A stretch of DNA of 64,000 bases from an uncultured Bacilli bacterium (GTDB lineage Bacteria > Bacillota_I > Bacilli_A > RF39 > UBA660): assembly GCA_934141245.1 (NCBI GenBank), contig CAKPCB010000008.1:1-64000 (forward strand), written 5' to 3'. The notes beneath the pieces are model-generated. The model ran no database searches. It had not been told where the DNA came from and worked only from the letters and a program-made list of their open reading frames with translations. Position numbers and translations under genes: made by a program. The first letter of the stretch is position 1. Every line of letters starts with the position of its first letter. Positions 9,156-18,472 of this stretch are shown in pieces.

Positions 9156-11486
9156 CTATCCTTTTATCCTTTTATTACCTGTCATCTTATATCCGTTCTT
9201 TATAAGTGTAGTGTCATTCATAACGGCACTCCATTTTCTATCTTCTCCAGCTTTTTGAATTAATGTACGTGTTTTATATCTATATTTATATTCTGTTTTA
9301 TATTTAGGAGTTTTAATTTTATTATATCCAACAATTGTATTATAAGTTGAAACAACAACTATCGGTTTAGTTTCATATGAAGTACAAGTAACCTTTACAC
9401 CATTTGAACTAGTTATAGTATCTTCTGCTGTTACAACAGATACATTTCTTACATAAACTTTATAAAGTTTTCTTGGAGTTGAAGTACATTTGATATCACA
9501 ATTACTCCAATCATCACCTGCATATACATATTTTATACTTAATGTATCTTCTGGCTTCTTTGTATAAACTCTTGTATCTTTATATACCCAGCCATCATTT
9601 TCAGCAATCTTTATTGCATAAGTTTTAGTTGTATTTGTAGAAACTCTATAGTACTTATAAGATGAACAAGTTTTAACGGACATTCTCTTACTTTCCTCTT
9701 CACGAGTTACAACACCATATATTGGATCCCCAAGAGTATATTTATATCCATCAAATACTTTTGTTCCCCCTAAGTCCTCAGTGATTTTAGTTGAAGTAGT
9801 ACCAAATTTTGGTGGATTTGATGGATTATAAGTTGCAGTTGTCCAATCTGACCACTTACTATATTCATCATCCCAAGTCTTCAAATATTCATATTCATAA
9901 GCAATATCTTTTTTTATTACCTTGATACTACAAACGTTAGTGTTCCCAGCTTTATCTTTTACATATCCATAAATTGTATGATTTCCAACAGTATCTATAG
10001 TATATGAACTTTTATTATTATAAGTTGTTGATTTACCAAGTCCAAATGAATCCATACCACTTGTGATATCATACTTAGTTTTGAATCCAATTACAACATT
10101 ACTTGTATAATAACTTCCATTATAAGTACCACTTTGTACAGCCAATGAACAATTTGGCTTAGTAGCATCTCTTTTTACTTCAATGCTACAAATAGCTGTG
10201 TTACCCTTTGAGTCTTTAACATAACCATATATATTTTTATATCCATCTTCATTTATAGTATATGAAGTGTTTTTATTATAATTTTGAGTAGTTCCAATTC
10301 CATAATCAGTAATAACAGCACCATTTGTTGTTTTCTTAGAATCAAATCCAACTACAACATTAGATACATACCAATTATTATTTCCCTTAGTTCCAGATTG
10401 AATTTTTAAACTACATGAAGGATTAGAAATCTTATCTTCATCAACTTTTATTTTTTTAACTGAAATATCACAAATTGCAGTATGTCCAGCTCTATCTTTA
10501 ACATAACCATATACCTTAGTAGTACCTATCTTTGTTACTGTGTATGTTTTCTTTGAGTTATAAACAACCTTTCTTGATTCACTAATACCATAATATAAAA
10601 CACCACTAGTTGCATCAGAATTATTACTAAATCCAACTTTAACATCACTTATGTAATCTCCATTACTATTTTTTGCTCCTGACAATACCGATAAATTACA
10701 TTTTGGCTTTTCAGTGTCCTTTTTTACAATAATACTACAAACTGCAGTTTTACCCTTTGAATCCTTAACATAACCATATACCTTTGTAGTACCATCTTTT
10801 ACAACAATATAAGAATCCTTATTGTCATAATTTTGACTAGTTCCTATACCATATTTAACTATACTTGCACCTTTTGTAGTGGTTTTCTTTGTTTTAAACT
10901 TAACAACAACATTACCTATATACCAATTATTTTGTCCTAACTTTCCACTTGAAATTTCAAGTGTACAAGATGGAGCACCATTATCCGATACAGGCTTATT
11001 AGTGGTTGGAGTTGATGGCTTGTTATTCTTTTTTACAGTATCATCTTTCTTTTCACAGATAGCTTCTTTACAGTATGAATAACAACCCAAATGAACTATT
11101 ATGTAATCTTCTTCTTTTCCACACTTTAAATTAACTTTTAATTCATATTCATTTTCTTTTTTTGTTAATGTAACATAAGAATTTTTAACATCACAAGACT
11201 TACCATTTTTATCCTTAAATGGTAATAATAATTTCATATCTAACATTTCTTGCAATGTTAAAGTAACAGAATCACCTTCTTTTTGTGGAAGTCTTTCTGT
11301 TGTAAAATAGCTAATAGCAGCATCTTTCATTTCTCCAACATTAGCATTAAATATTCTATTATTAAGACCAGTTAAATCTGGAATTGGTAAAAGCCAAACC
11401 AAAAGCAAAACAAATATTATTATTAATATTAGTTTTAATAGAAAATCTCTTAATGGAAAGCTTCTTTTTTCTTCTTCATCGTACAT
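9156..11486 (-). CDS. Membrane-anchored protein with four Ig-like/bacterial-surface repeats
   Basis: The 776-residue protein has a short cytoplasmic head and one membrane segment (about residues 13-33). A first extracytoplasmic domain with several cysteines reaches about residue 150. Four repeats of roughly 90 residues then follow (about residues 170-525). Each begins with a Cys-x-Leu strand and SG, and ends with YGYVKD(S/R/K)xGxTxxC; a cysteine near each end could form one disulfide per repeat. The C-terminal 250 residues are rich in Tyr, Trp and Thr and contain extra cysteines. Such folds are common in surface adhesins and wall-associated proteins; a specific role is not evident. A strong promoter and GGAGGGGG ribosome site precede it. 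Confidence 0.75.
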   Translation of the reverse strand: MYDEEEKRSFPLRDFLLKLILIIIFVLLLVWLLPIPDLTGLNNRIFNANVGEMKDAAISYFTTERLPQKEGDSVTLTLQEMLDMKLLLPFKDKNGKSCDVKNSYVTLTKKENEYELKVNLKCGKEEDYIIVHLGCYSYCKEAICEKKDDTVKKNNKPSTPTTNKPVSDNGAPSCTLEISSGKLGQNNWYIGNVVVKFKTKKTTTKGASIVKYGIGTSQNYDNKDSYIVVKDGTTKVYGYVKDSKGKTAVCSIIVKKDTEKPKCNLSVLSGAKNSNGDYISDVKVGFSNNSDATSGVLYYGISESRKVVYNSKKTYTVTKIGTTKVYGYVKDRAGHTAICDISVKKIKVDEDKISNPSCSLKIQSGTKGNNNWYVSNVVVGFDSKKTTNGAVITDYGIGTTQNYNKNTSYTINEDGYKNIYGYVKDSKGNTAICSIEVKRDATKPNCSLAVQSGTYNGSYYTSNVVIGFKTKYDITSGMDSFGLGKSTTYNNKSSYTIDTVGNHTIYGYVKDKAGNTNVCSIKVIKKDIAYEYEYLKTWDDEYSKWSDWTTATYNPSNPPKFGTTSTKITEDLGGTKVFDGYKYTLGDPIYGVVTREEESKRMSVKTCSSYKYYRVSTNTTKTYAIKIAENDGWVYKDTRVYTKKPEDTLSIKYVYAGDDWSNCDIKCTSTPRKLYKVYVRNVSVVTAEDTITSSNGVKVTCTSYETKPIVVVSTYNTIVGYNKIKTPKYKTEYKYRYKTRTLIQKAGEDRKWSAVMNDTTLIKNGYKMTGNKRIKG

Positions 11487-11510
11487 ATATATCCCCCTCC
11501 GATGCCGAGT

Positions 11511-11539
11511 ATTATATCATTTTTACTATAAAAAGTCAA
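11511..11539 (-). promoter_or_regulatory. SigA-type promoter for surface-protein operon
   Basis: On the minus strand TTGACT (11534-11539) and TATAAT (11511-11516) are separated by 17 bp, close to consensus. Transcription should start near 11504, about 18 bases before the ATG. The -35 overlaps the 3' end of the Smr gene. Confidence 0.85.
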
Positions 11540-11789
11540 CATTATCAACTATTTCAACTATGGTGCAACCGTTATTAAAATTATCTATCTTATAGTTCTT
11601 TACAAGTTTATTCTTTTTCAGTGTTAAATGAACTGCTTTTCTTACAATTCCTGTTCCAATCCCATGTATTATTACTACTTTATAGTTTCTTAATTTATAA
11701 TTATCTAAAATAAACTGATCAACCAATATCCTAGAAATATCAGCGGACTCACCATGTAAATCTAATGAAGGTAAATAACTATATAACAT
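11526..11789 (-). CDS. Small Smr-domain protein
   Basis: The protein is little more than one Smr domain, the nuclease-associated fold also found at the C-terminus of MutS2. It shows the LDLHG motif near the N-terminus and HGIGTGIVRKAV, matching the family H-G-x-G-x-G-x-L/V signature. I take the ATG at 11787-11789 (87 residues) as start; an in-frame GTG three codons upstream is possible. The Smr domain in larger proteins can nick DNA or RNA, but the function of stand-alone versions is unclear. No MutS2 core is attached or adjacent here. Confidence 0.8.
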   Translation of the reverse strand: MLYSYLPSLDLHGESADISRILVDQFILDNYKLRNYKVVIIHGIGTGIVRKAVHLTLKKNKLVKNYKIDNFNNGCTIVEIVDNVDFL

Positions 11790-11798
11790 AAAAATCAC

Positions 11799-12012
11799 AC
11801 TCTAAAATATAAATCAATTGATTAATGCTACTTCATATTAATTATATCAAATGTATTTATAATTTTAAAGACCTTTTAATGGCAAATGTATAAAAATATT
11901 AGTTTTTATTTTACATTCACAAAAATCCTATGAATTTAATCTAATGATGCTAAAAAAGTGAATGAAATCAATTTAATTCATAGTTTATCAAATTGATTTT
12001 CACCATCACTAT
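11799..12012. other. Gene-poor spacer
   Basis: This AT-rich stretch upstream of the Smr gene has no convincing reading frame. It contains an imperfect inverted repeat (about 11967-12000, arms similar to GAAATCAATTT) next to the HTH remnant. No strong promoter with both boxes was seen. Confidence 0.4.
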
Positions 12013-12163
12013 TCATTCCATATTCTCATTATAAATACCAGCATATTCTAATTCATCCTTATTTTGTATTATTATTCTTGGTGATACTTCTAATTTTTTT
12101 GATAGTTCTTTTATACTATACTTTCTTTTATTTTATAGTAACTGAAGCAGATAACCTTGACAT
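12013..12163 (-). pseudogene. Remnant of HTH (DeoR/WYL-type) regulator
   Basis: On the minus strand an ATG at 12161-12163 opens MSRLSASVTIK and stops at once. The next frame continues as NKRKYSIKELSKKLEVSP, then RIIQ, KDELE and AGIYNENME before a TGA at 12013-12015. The second part matches the start of HTH_11/YafY-type regulators, where a short lead-in precedes KRKYSIKELSKKLEVS. A frameshift and an early end suggest a decayed regulator fragment. The reading is by eye and the original length is unknown. Confidence 0.4.
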
Positions 12164-12245
12164 ATTATTGTCCACATAAATTATATAGGATTCATATCAG
12201 ATATAATAGACGAGATTCATATCATTAATACAGTCATTTTAATCT

Positions 12246-13460
12246 CTAAACTTTAAAATATTTTATTATAAATGTTGTACCCTTTTCTTTTTTTGATTCA
12301 ACAACAATTTGACCATTATCTTTTTCTATAATTGCCTTTGATAAAGATAGACCTATTCCTATACTATCTTTACCAGCATTTTTACCTTTATAAAACCTTT
12401 TAAATATATTAATTGTATCCTCTTCACTCATTCCCTTGCCAAAATCTTTTATCCTAAATTCAGTATATAAATTATTGTCATCACATTCAAAAATCACTTT
12501 ATTATCATTATACGAATATTCAATGGCATTTTTTAAAATATTAGTTAAAGCCTCCACTTGCCATTTAAAATCACATTTAATTTTGTTTTTACATCTATTA
12601 TCGACTACAATACAAATATTTTTCAAATCACTTAAATTAGATACATTACTAATTATCGCATCAATAATTTTTTGAGCAGAAACTTCTTTCGGATAAAAAG
12701 TTATAGTATTAGATTCAAATTTAGACAATTTAAGTATTGCTTGAACTAAAAAAGTTATACTAGCCATTTCTCTTTTAATATGTCTTATAAATTCTTCTCT
12801 TACTTCTGTTTTCATATTAGGATCATCACTTATATTATCAAGCATTATATTAATTGACGTTAAAGGAGTTTTCAATTGATGAGAAATATCTTGTAAAGAA
12901 TTCTTTATATTTATTTTATCTTTTAGAGAATTATCTGCATTCTCCTTTAACATAATAGTTGTTTTATATATTTCTTCTCTTAGTATAGATAATTTATCTT
13001 CAGATAGTTCATCAATATTTAGTTCATAATTCTTATGATTAATTTTTTCTAACAACCGAATTATTTTATCTATTTCTTTATCACTTTCTAGATGTGAGGT
13101 AATAAACAAATATATTAAAGCTACTAAACACAATCCAATAATTACTAATTTATATATATTATACCTAACATTAAGCTTATCATTTTGAACAAGTAATGAA
13201 TCAATTTCTACATCATAACCATATTCTTCTAAAATATTAGTTTTAGAGTTATCTGAATTTAATATTTCTATTAAATCTTCTTTTGTTATATCAGGATATT
13301 TCTCCTGTAAGAATAGAAATATGTCATTTATTTTATAATTAAAATTCTTTTTATATTCATTGTACTCTAACTTACTAATAAATATGAAACTTATTAAAAA
13401 GACAATCACAACAATTAAAATTTGCATTAAATACTTTTTTAAATATTCTCTATTTTTCAT
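12246..13460 (-). CDS. Sensor histidine kinase of ABC-linked two-component system
   Basis: The 404-residue protein has two membrane segments (about residues 11-30 and 103-122) flanking an extracytoplasmic loop of about 70 residues. The dimerisation/phosphoacceptor helix has H194 in DISHQLKTPLTS. An HATPase domain follows with N-box NILKNAIEYS, G1 DFGKGMS, and G2 GIGLSLSKAI. It autophosphorylates and passes phosphate to the response regulator encoded just upstream, whose reading frame it overlaps by 11 bp. The neighbouring ABC transporter suggests sensing of an antimicrobial peptide or envelope stress, as in Bce-type modules, although those kinases usually have a very short loop. Confidence 0.9.
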   Translation of the reverse strand: MKNREYLKKYLMQILIVVIVFLISFIFISKLEYNEYKKNFNYKINDIFLFLQEKYPDITKEDLIEILNSDNSKTNILEEYGYDVEIDSLLVQNDKLNVRYNIYKLVIIGLCLVALIYLFITSHLESDKEIDKIIRLLEKINHKNYELNIDELSEDKLSILREEIYKTTIMLKENADNSLKDKINIKNSLQDISHQLKTPLTSINIMLDNISDDPNMKTEVREEFIRHIKREMASITFLVQAILKLSKFESNTITFYPKEVSAQKIIDAIISNVSNLSDLKNICIVVDNRCKNKIKCDFKWQVEALTNILKNAIEYSYNDNKVIFECDDNNLYTEFRIKDFGKGMSEEDTINIFKRFYKGKNAGKDSIGIGLSLSKAIIEKDNGQIVVESKKEKGTTFIIKYFKV

Positions 13461-14103
13461 CTATTCTATACCCTATACCTTTTATTGTTATAATTATATC
13501 AGTACCTAGCTTTTCCCTAATTCTTTTTAAATAAACAGTTATGGTATGATCATCAACATCATTGCCAGTCCATTCCCAAATCTTTTCTAAAATAGTATTT
13601 CTACTTACAACACTACCAATATTTATAAATAATAAATGTAGTATCTTTAATTCCAAACTCGACAATTCTACCTTTATATTGTTCTTACTAACTACCATCT
13701 TATCTAAATCAAAACTAATGTCCTTAACCTTAATTACTGATGATTTCTTATTTCTTAAAATAATTTTATTTACTCTTGCTAATAACTCCCTTGTAGAAAA
13801 AGGTTTTGTCATATAATCCTCTGCGCCAAGATTAAGACCTTTTATAATATCATCTTCATCATCTCGTGCTGTTAAAAATATAACTGGTATTTGACTTTTT
13901 TTAATATTATCCTCATACAAATTAAAACCATTCCCATCAGGAAGCGAAACATCTAAAATTATAAGTTCTGGAGTATTGTTATTCAAATATTCTATTGCGT
14001 CTTTCATAGTAGTTTTATAATCTAAGTGATAATTATTCATTTTAAACGCATATGCTAATCCTTCCGCAATACTTTCATTATCTTCAACCAATAATATACT
14101 CAT
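13450..14103 (-). CDS. OmpR/PhoB-family response regulator
   Basis: The start is the ATG at 14101-14103 because AGGAGGA lies six bases upstream; a more distal in-frame start would place that ribosome site inside the gene. The 217-residue protein has a receiver domain with acidic pocket E7-D8, phosphoacceptor D51 in IILDVSLPDG, and the switch lysine in MTKPFSTREL. A C-terminal winged helix ends with TVYLKRIREKLG and IKGIGYR. It overlaps the kinase gene and is its obvious partner. Direct repeats before the ABC operon are a candidate binding site. Confidence 0.93.
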   Translation of the reverse strand: MSILLVEDNESIAEGLAYAFKMNNYHLDYKTTMKDAIEYLNNNTPELIILDVSLPDGNGFNLYEDNIKKSQIPVIFLTARDDEDDIIKGLNLGAEDYMTKPFSTRELLARVNKIILRNKKSSVIKVKDISFDLDKMVVSKNNIKVELSSLELKILHLLFINIGSVVSRNTILEKIWEWTGNDVDDHTITVYLKRIREKLGTDIIITIKGIGYRIDEK

Positions 14104-14143
14104 AACTTCTCCTCCTATCAATAATTATACCATAATAAACAAA

Positions 14144-14162
14144 GGGATATGTTAAATATCCC
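14144..14162 (-). terminator. Weak hairpin after ABC permease
   Basis: A perfect 7-bp stem GGGATAT/ATATCCC with a 5-base loop is followed on the minus strand by TTTGTTTATT. It may attenuate read-through from the transporter genes into the two-component genes. Confidence 0.5.
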
Positions 14163-14170
14163 ATAGCTTA

Positions 14171-16717
14171 CTATATATTCTCTTTTCTGATTGTTTCAAT
14201 CATATTTTGCTTATTAATTTTATTTATCGAATATTTCATTATCATATAGACTACTATAAAGACAAATAAAATACAAATAAGAATTGCTTTATAAGGTAAA
14301 ACAAATTGTGTACCAATTCTACCTGCAAAAGCTCTATGAACAAAGTATGATCCAATTATACCTAGAATACTACCATATATTAGTGACTTAGAAGAATAGA
14401 ATAATGTCTCCAAATTAATCATATGATTAAACTCTTTTTTTGTCATACCAACACTTTTTAGCATTGCAAATTCTTTTTGTCTTAATTCCATATTTGAAGT
14501 AATTGTATTAAAGATATTAGTAACACCAATTAATGTAATAACGCCAATAAATCCATATAAGAAGATACTAATTACAATTACAATAGATCTTTCAGCTTTT
14601 GCTTCTTCATCCATATCATAATAATTTAATTCACCATCCATATTTAAAATATTATTAGTTAACTGTTCCGTATCTGATGAATCTATCATTAAGTCAGCAC
14701 CATAATAATCAATATTATTAAAGTATTTATTATTTAATACTATATAACCACCATTTGAATAAACGTTTTCAAATCCATAAGGCATTATATTACTAACCAT
14801 ACCAACATCAATACTTATGTTATACCCATCAAGAAGTTTAGAATTTATTGTATCACCTGATTTATAAGTATATATTCTATCTTCATATTCTTTTTTATTT
14901 TTATTATCATAAAATCTATCTATATCAGTTAAGATACCTTTATCTTTTAAATAATCATAATTACCCTTAACTTTTTTCGCATAAGATTTAAAAGTACTAT
15001 CATCCAATAATATAATATTTAGACGTGCATATTTTTTAATACATTTATCATTTTTGTCATATTCACATTCCAAAGGTTCTTCTGGATTAATTTTAGAAAT
15101 ATCATCAATTAAAATACTTGATTTAGCATAATATACTAAATAACTTGCATTTACACTATCTAAATTTCTTATTTCATTTATTTTGTCCTTTGAACTATTA
15201 TTATTAAAAGTTATTCTATAATTATAATCATAATCCTGATAATAATTACCAGATTGCTTAAAACCTTCATTTATGAAAGAAAACATTGAAATAAATACAA
15301 ATATACTTACTGTTAGGGAAATAACTGTCGTACGATATTTTTTCTTACTTCTCTTTAAATTTTTATATGCTAGAACCCCACCTGTTTTAAATACATTTTT
15401 AATTAATTTTGGAGTTTTAAGTTTTTTAGAACTTATTTTAATGTCATTAGTATTTCTCAAATTATCAATCGGGCTTACTTTTGCTGCTTTCTTTGCTGAA
15501 GATATTGCTGAAAAATAAATTGTAACAAAACCAAGTATTATAGAAATTATAATTGCTACAAACGATACTTTAAATACCATTCCATCAATATTATTGAACA
15601 AGAAATCTCCTAAAAGTAAATTCACTATTTTTAAAAGTACAAATACAGCAATAATTCCACACATAATACCTATTGGAATAGCAATCGATCCTAAGATAAA
15701 TCCCTCAGTTAAAACACTCTTTTTAATTTGCTTTTTAGTTGCACCTACACTAGATAACATTCCATACATCCTCATTTTCTCAGTTGTAGAAATAGCAAAC
15801 GAGTTTCTTATACAAAATATGCTTGTAAAAATAATAATAAAGATTACGACTTCAGCAATAGATAACAACATACTAAATGTTGAATCAGAAAACTTTAATG
15901 CTTCCCATCTTAACAATTCATTATTAAGTGTATAATCATATCGAGGATTATTAATTCCCATATTAACAACTTCATCATAATGTCTAGCACCTAATAATTC
16001 TACAAATGAATTTTTATCTCTAGGATTCTTTAAAGAAATAAAAGCACTAGAATTATCTTTATTAGTTGAAGTTGTTATTGTAGTATAAGCAGGTGCAGAC
16101 ATAGGTTCAAAACTAACATCTGGTCTTTTTATAATACCAACAACTCTATATTTTTTTGTATTAGGATTTTTAATTATTTCATTACCTTTATCAAATGGAT
16201 TACTATCATTTAAAACATAATCATCTTCAAGTGTTACTCTATCTCCAACATTAACAGTTATTTCATCATCAATTTTTAAATTAGCTTTACCATTTTTATT
16301 AAGATGTTCACTAATTATTATTTCATTATCATTTTTAGGAAATCTTCCCTTAATTAATTTGAATTTTAAATTATTAAAAGCCTCTTTGTTCATTCCATAA
16401 AACTTTAGATATGGTTTATACTCATTTTTAATTGTATCTAACTTTGCATATCCATCTTCAGATATTGTATAAATATTATCAATATCCTTATTTAATTTTA
16501 ACCCCTTAAGTTTGTCATTAGATACATTATATAACCTAATATGCCAATAACCAGATTCATTAATTGCATTTTGAATTAGCGTTTCTCTAAAACTTGATAC
16601 CATATTACTAACAGCGCATATTAAAGCAACTGATAAAATAATACCTATTATCGTGCCCAGACTTCTTTTTTTATTCAATTTCAAATTTTTTATAGTTAAT
16701 TTATTAAGGATATTCAT
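14171..16717 (-). CDS. ABC transporter permease with two FtsX-type domains
   Basis: The 848-residue membrane protein has an N-terminal anchor (about residues 20-40), a large extracytoplasmic domain, and a first three-helix FtsX block (about residues 280-410). A second anchor near residue 475, a second extracytoplasmic domain, and a final FtsX block (about residues 730-840, with TSNMELRQKEFAMLKSVGMTKKEF) follow. The same ALxxSVG(A/M)TKKQ/EF pattern occurs in both blocks. This MacB/FtsX-like architecture works by mechanotransmission rather than classic transport and is common in peptide-resistance or lipoprotein systems. The ATPase gene is 3 bp upstream and the two-component genes lie downstream. 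Confidence 0.88.
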   Translation of the reverse strand: MNILNKLTIKNLKLNKKRSLGTIIGIILSVALICAVSNMVSSFRETLIQNAINESGYWHIRLYNVSNDKLKGLKLNKDIDNIYTISEDGYAKLDTIKNEYKPYLKFYGMNKEAFNNLKFKLIKGRFPKNDNEIIISEHLNKNGKANLKIDDEITVNVGDRVTLEDDYVLNDSNPFDKGNEIIKNPNTKKYRVVGIIKRPDVSFEPMSAPAYTTITTSTNKDNSSAFISLKNPRDKNSFVELLGARHYDEVVNMGINNPRYDYTLNNELLRWEALKFSDSTFSMLLSIAEVVIFIIIFTSIFCIRNSFAISTTEKMRMYGMLSSVGATKKQIKKSVLTEGFILGSIAIPIGIMCGIIAVFVLLKIVNLLLGDFLFNNIDGMVFKVSFVAIIISIILGFVTIYFSAISSAKKAAKVSPIDNLRNTNDIKISSKKLKTPKLIKNVFKTGGVLAYKNLKRSKKKYRTTVISLTVSIFVFISMFSFINEGFKQSGNYYQDYDYNYRITFNNNSSKDKINEIRNLDSVNASYLVYYAKSSILIDDISKINPEEPLECEYDKNDKCIKKYARLNIILLDDSTFKSYAKKVKGNYDYLKDKGILTDIDRFYDNKNKKEYEDRIYTYKSGDTINSKLLDGYNISIDVGMVSNIMPYGFENVYSNGGYIVLNNKYFNNIDYYGADLMIDSSDTEQLTNNILNMDGELNYYDMDEEAKAERSIVIVISIFLYGFIGVITLIGVTNIFNTITSNMELRQKEFAMLKSVGMTKKEFNHMINLETLFYSSKSLIYGSILGIIGSYFVHRAFAGRIGTQFVLPYKAILICILFVFIVVYMIMKYSINKINKQNMIETIRKENI

Positions 16718-16720
16718 ATT

Positions 16721-17392
16721 CTACATCTCCTTAACAATTCTTCCATCTTCAATTTGAATTATTCTATCAGCACATTTAGCAATTTCCATATTATGAGTAA
16801 TCATTATAATAGTTTGTTTATATTCTTTATTAGATTTTTTAAGTAGCTCCATAATTTCATCACTAGACTTTGAATCCAAGTTTCCAGTTGGTTCATCCGC
16901 TAGAATAATAGTTGGATTAGTTATCAAAGCTCTACCAATTGATGTTCTTTGCTGTTGACCACCTGATAATTCATTTGGTAAATGATTTTTTCTATTTTCT
17001 AATCCTAGTAATTTTATTAATTGATTTAAATATTCACTGTCTGCTTTTCTATTGTCTAAATCAAGAGGTAATGTGATATTCTCTACTACATTAAGTATAG
17101 GTATTAGATTATAAAATTGATAAATTAAGCCTACCTGTCTTCTTCTAAATATAGCTAGTTTATCATCATCATAATTATAAATGTTTTTTTCATCAATAAA
17201 AACCTTACCAGAAGTTGGGCGATCCACCCCTCCAATTAAATGAAGCAATGTAGATTTACCTGAACCAGATGCACCAACTATTGCGACAAATTCCCCTTTT
17301 TCTACCGAAAATGATACATCATCAAGTGCAATAACTTTAGTTGTACCACTGCCATAAACTTTTGTAAGATTCTCTACTCTTAAAATTTCCAT
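16721..17392 (-). CDS. ABC transporter ATP-binding protein (MacB/LolD/BceA type)
   Basis: A complete nucleotide-binding domain of 223 residues is present. Walker A is GASGSGKST (residues 40-48), Q-loop LIYQFYNLIP, signature LSGGQQQR, Walker B IILADEPTGNLDS and H-loop MITHN. The IYQFYNLIP and DEPTGNLDS segments are typical of the MacB/LolD/BceA subfamily that pairs with FtsX permeases. It sits three bases from the permease start, so the two form one unit. A GGGAG ribosome site and a TATAAT-containing promoter region with direct repeats lie upstream. Confidence 0.93.
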   Translation of the reverse strand: MEILRVENLTKVYGSGTTKVIALDDVSFSVEKGEFVAIVGASGSGKSTLLHLIGGVDRPTSGKVFIDEKNIYNYDDDKLAIFRRRQVGLIYQFYNLIPILNVVENITLPLDLDNRKADSEYLNQLIKLLGLENRKNHLPNELSGGQQQRTSIGRALITNPTIILADEPTGNLDSKSSDEIMELLKKSNKEYKQTIIMITHNMEIAKCADRIIQIEDGRIVKEM

Positions 17393-17418
17393 ATACGTTT
17401 CTCCCTTCTTACAACTTC

Positions 17419-17452
17419 ATTATATACTTTCAAAGTTACAACTAAGTTACAA
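17419..17452 (-). promoter_or_regulatory. ABC operon promoter with candidate response-regulator direct repeats
   Basis: On the minus strand two exact copies of TTGTAACTT (17444-17452 and 17433-17441) recur with an 11-bp period, directly upstream of TATAAT (17419-17424). There is no good -35 hexamer at normal spacing. Direct repeats one helical turn apart overlapping the -35 are typical for activators of the OmpR/PhoB family, which fits the linked response regulator. Confidence 0.6.
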
Positions 17453-17509
17453 AAGTGAATTTTAATTTAATTATATCCTTTATTTACTATTATGAAAACA
17501 AATATACAT

Positions 17510-17597
17510 AATAAAAAGACCAATTTTACCTAGCCTTTTATACTTCAAATATTATTTTACTTTCCTGATTTGATTACAACATGTGTAACTGACAACT
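17510..17597. repeat. Distal direct repeat: copy of ppdK 3' end and terminator (candidate att site)
   Basis: Bases 17518-17567 match 18789-18838 at 49 of 50 positions, covering the ppdK terminator, spacer and stop codon. Beyond that, 17568-17597 still resembles the last ppdK codons: read on the minus strand it gives SVTHVVIKSGK-stop against AAAQAAIKAGK-stop in the intact gene. The two repeats are 1,271 bp apart and enclose the XRE and KilA-N genes. This is the pattern left by integration at a gene's 3' end, or by tandem duplication. Confidence 0.8.
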
Positions 17598-17642
17598 TTA
17601 AAAAAATTACTGCTAATATTTACTAAATTACTTACTTAATAT

Positions 17643-18467
17643 TTAGCATTTATTTTCTAATTTATATATTACCTTTTCTTTATTTTTATTAAATATCTCT
17701 TTTTCTCTATTTGCTTCTTTATTTAGTAATATTAATCTTTCTTTTTGATTGATACCTTCCTCAATTAGTTTTGCATTTTGAAATTCAATATTAGATAATA
17801 TAGCTAATTCAACTGTTGAAGCATAGTCTCTGATATTACCCTTCTTGTTAGGATTATCATCATGCCATTTTTTTGCACTTTTTCCAAATAATGCTACATT
17901 TAAAATATCCGCTTCTGATGCATAAACATAATTTTTTTGATCATTTGATAATTTAATTGGTAATAAATATTCCTTAATGGCATCAGTATGAATTAAATAA
18001 TTTAATTTTGTTAGCATTCGTTTACCATGCCATTCTAATTGCTCTGATTCTTGAATTTTTAATCTTTGAAATTCTTTGATAATATACAATTTGATTTCAG
18101 GAGATATCCAAGAAGCAAATTCAAATGCAATATCCCTATGAGCAAATGTTCCACCGCTTTTTGTTGATTTTGTTTTAATACCTATTGCATTAAACTCACT
18201 AATCCATCTTGTAGGTGACATTGTAAATGAATTTTTACCGGTTTCTGATAGTAGGGGTTCGAAATCGACCCCCCTAAATTCAGGATTATTCATTTTCTCC
18301 CACAATCCTAAAAATTCAAGAGTTGATCTAGTCCTCATCCAGTTTTTAACTACATCTTTAGGTTCCTTTGAATTTTTAATTCTTGCCAAATCTGTTAATG
18401 AAATATAATCATTATCTTCAATTCCTGTAATATTGATAGATAGTCCTTTTACTTCTATTTTTTCCAT
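17643..18467 (-). CDS. KilA-N domain protein
   Basis: The start ATG at 18465-18467 follows GGGAG by eight bases, giving 274 residues. The KilA-N DNA-binding domain covers roughly residues 10-125, with YISLTDLARIKN at its start and the characteristic GGTFAHRDIAFEFASWISPEI near its end. The following helical region includes EWHGKRMLTKLNYLIHTDAIKEYLLP, and a charged C-terminal helix ends the protein. KilA-N proteins are typical of phages, large DNA viruses and mobile elements. It follows the XRE gene by 5 bp. The pair sits between direct repeats of the ppdK tail, which supports acquisition as a cassette. Its biological activity is unknown. Confidence 0.85.
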   Translation of the reverse strand: MEKIEVKGLSINITGIEDNDYISLTDLARIKNSKEPKDVVKNWMRTRSTLEFLGLWEKMNNPEFRGVDFEPLLSETGKNSFTMSPTRWISEFNAIGIKTKSTKSGGTFAHRDIAFEFASWISPEIKLYIIKEFQRLKIQESEQLEWHGKRMLTKLNYLIHTDAIKEYLLPIKLSNDQKNYVYASEADILNVALFGKSAKKWHDDNPNKKGNIRDYASTVELAILSNIEFQNAKLIEEGINQKERLILLNKEANREKEIFNKNKEKVIYKLENKC

Positions 18468-18472
18468 CGTAT

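Noticed and set aside
9156..11486. Repeated DNA blocks suggesting a tandem or CRISPR-like repeat
   Set aside because: The repeats are the coding units of four Ig-like domains, about 270 bp each and diverged, not short identical repeats with spacers.
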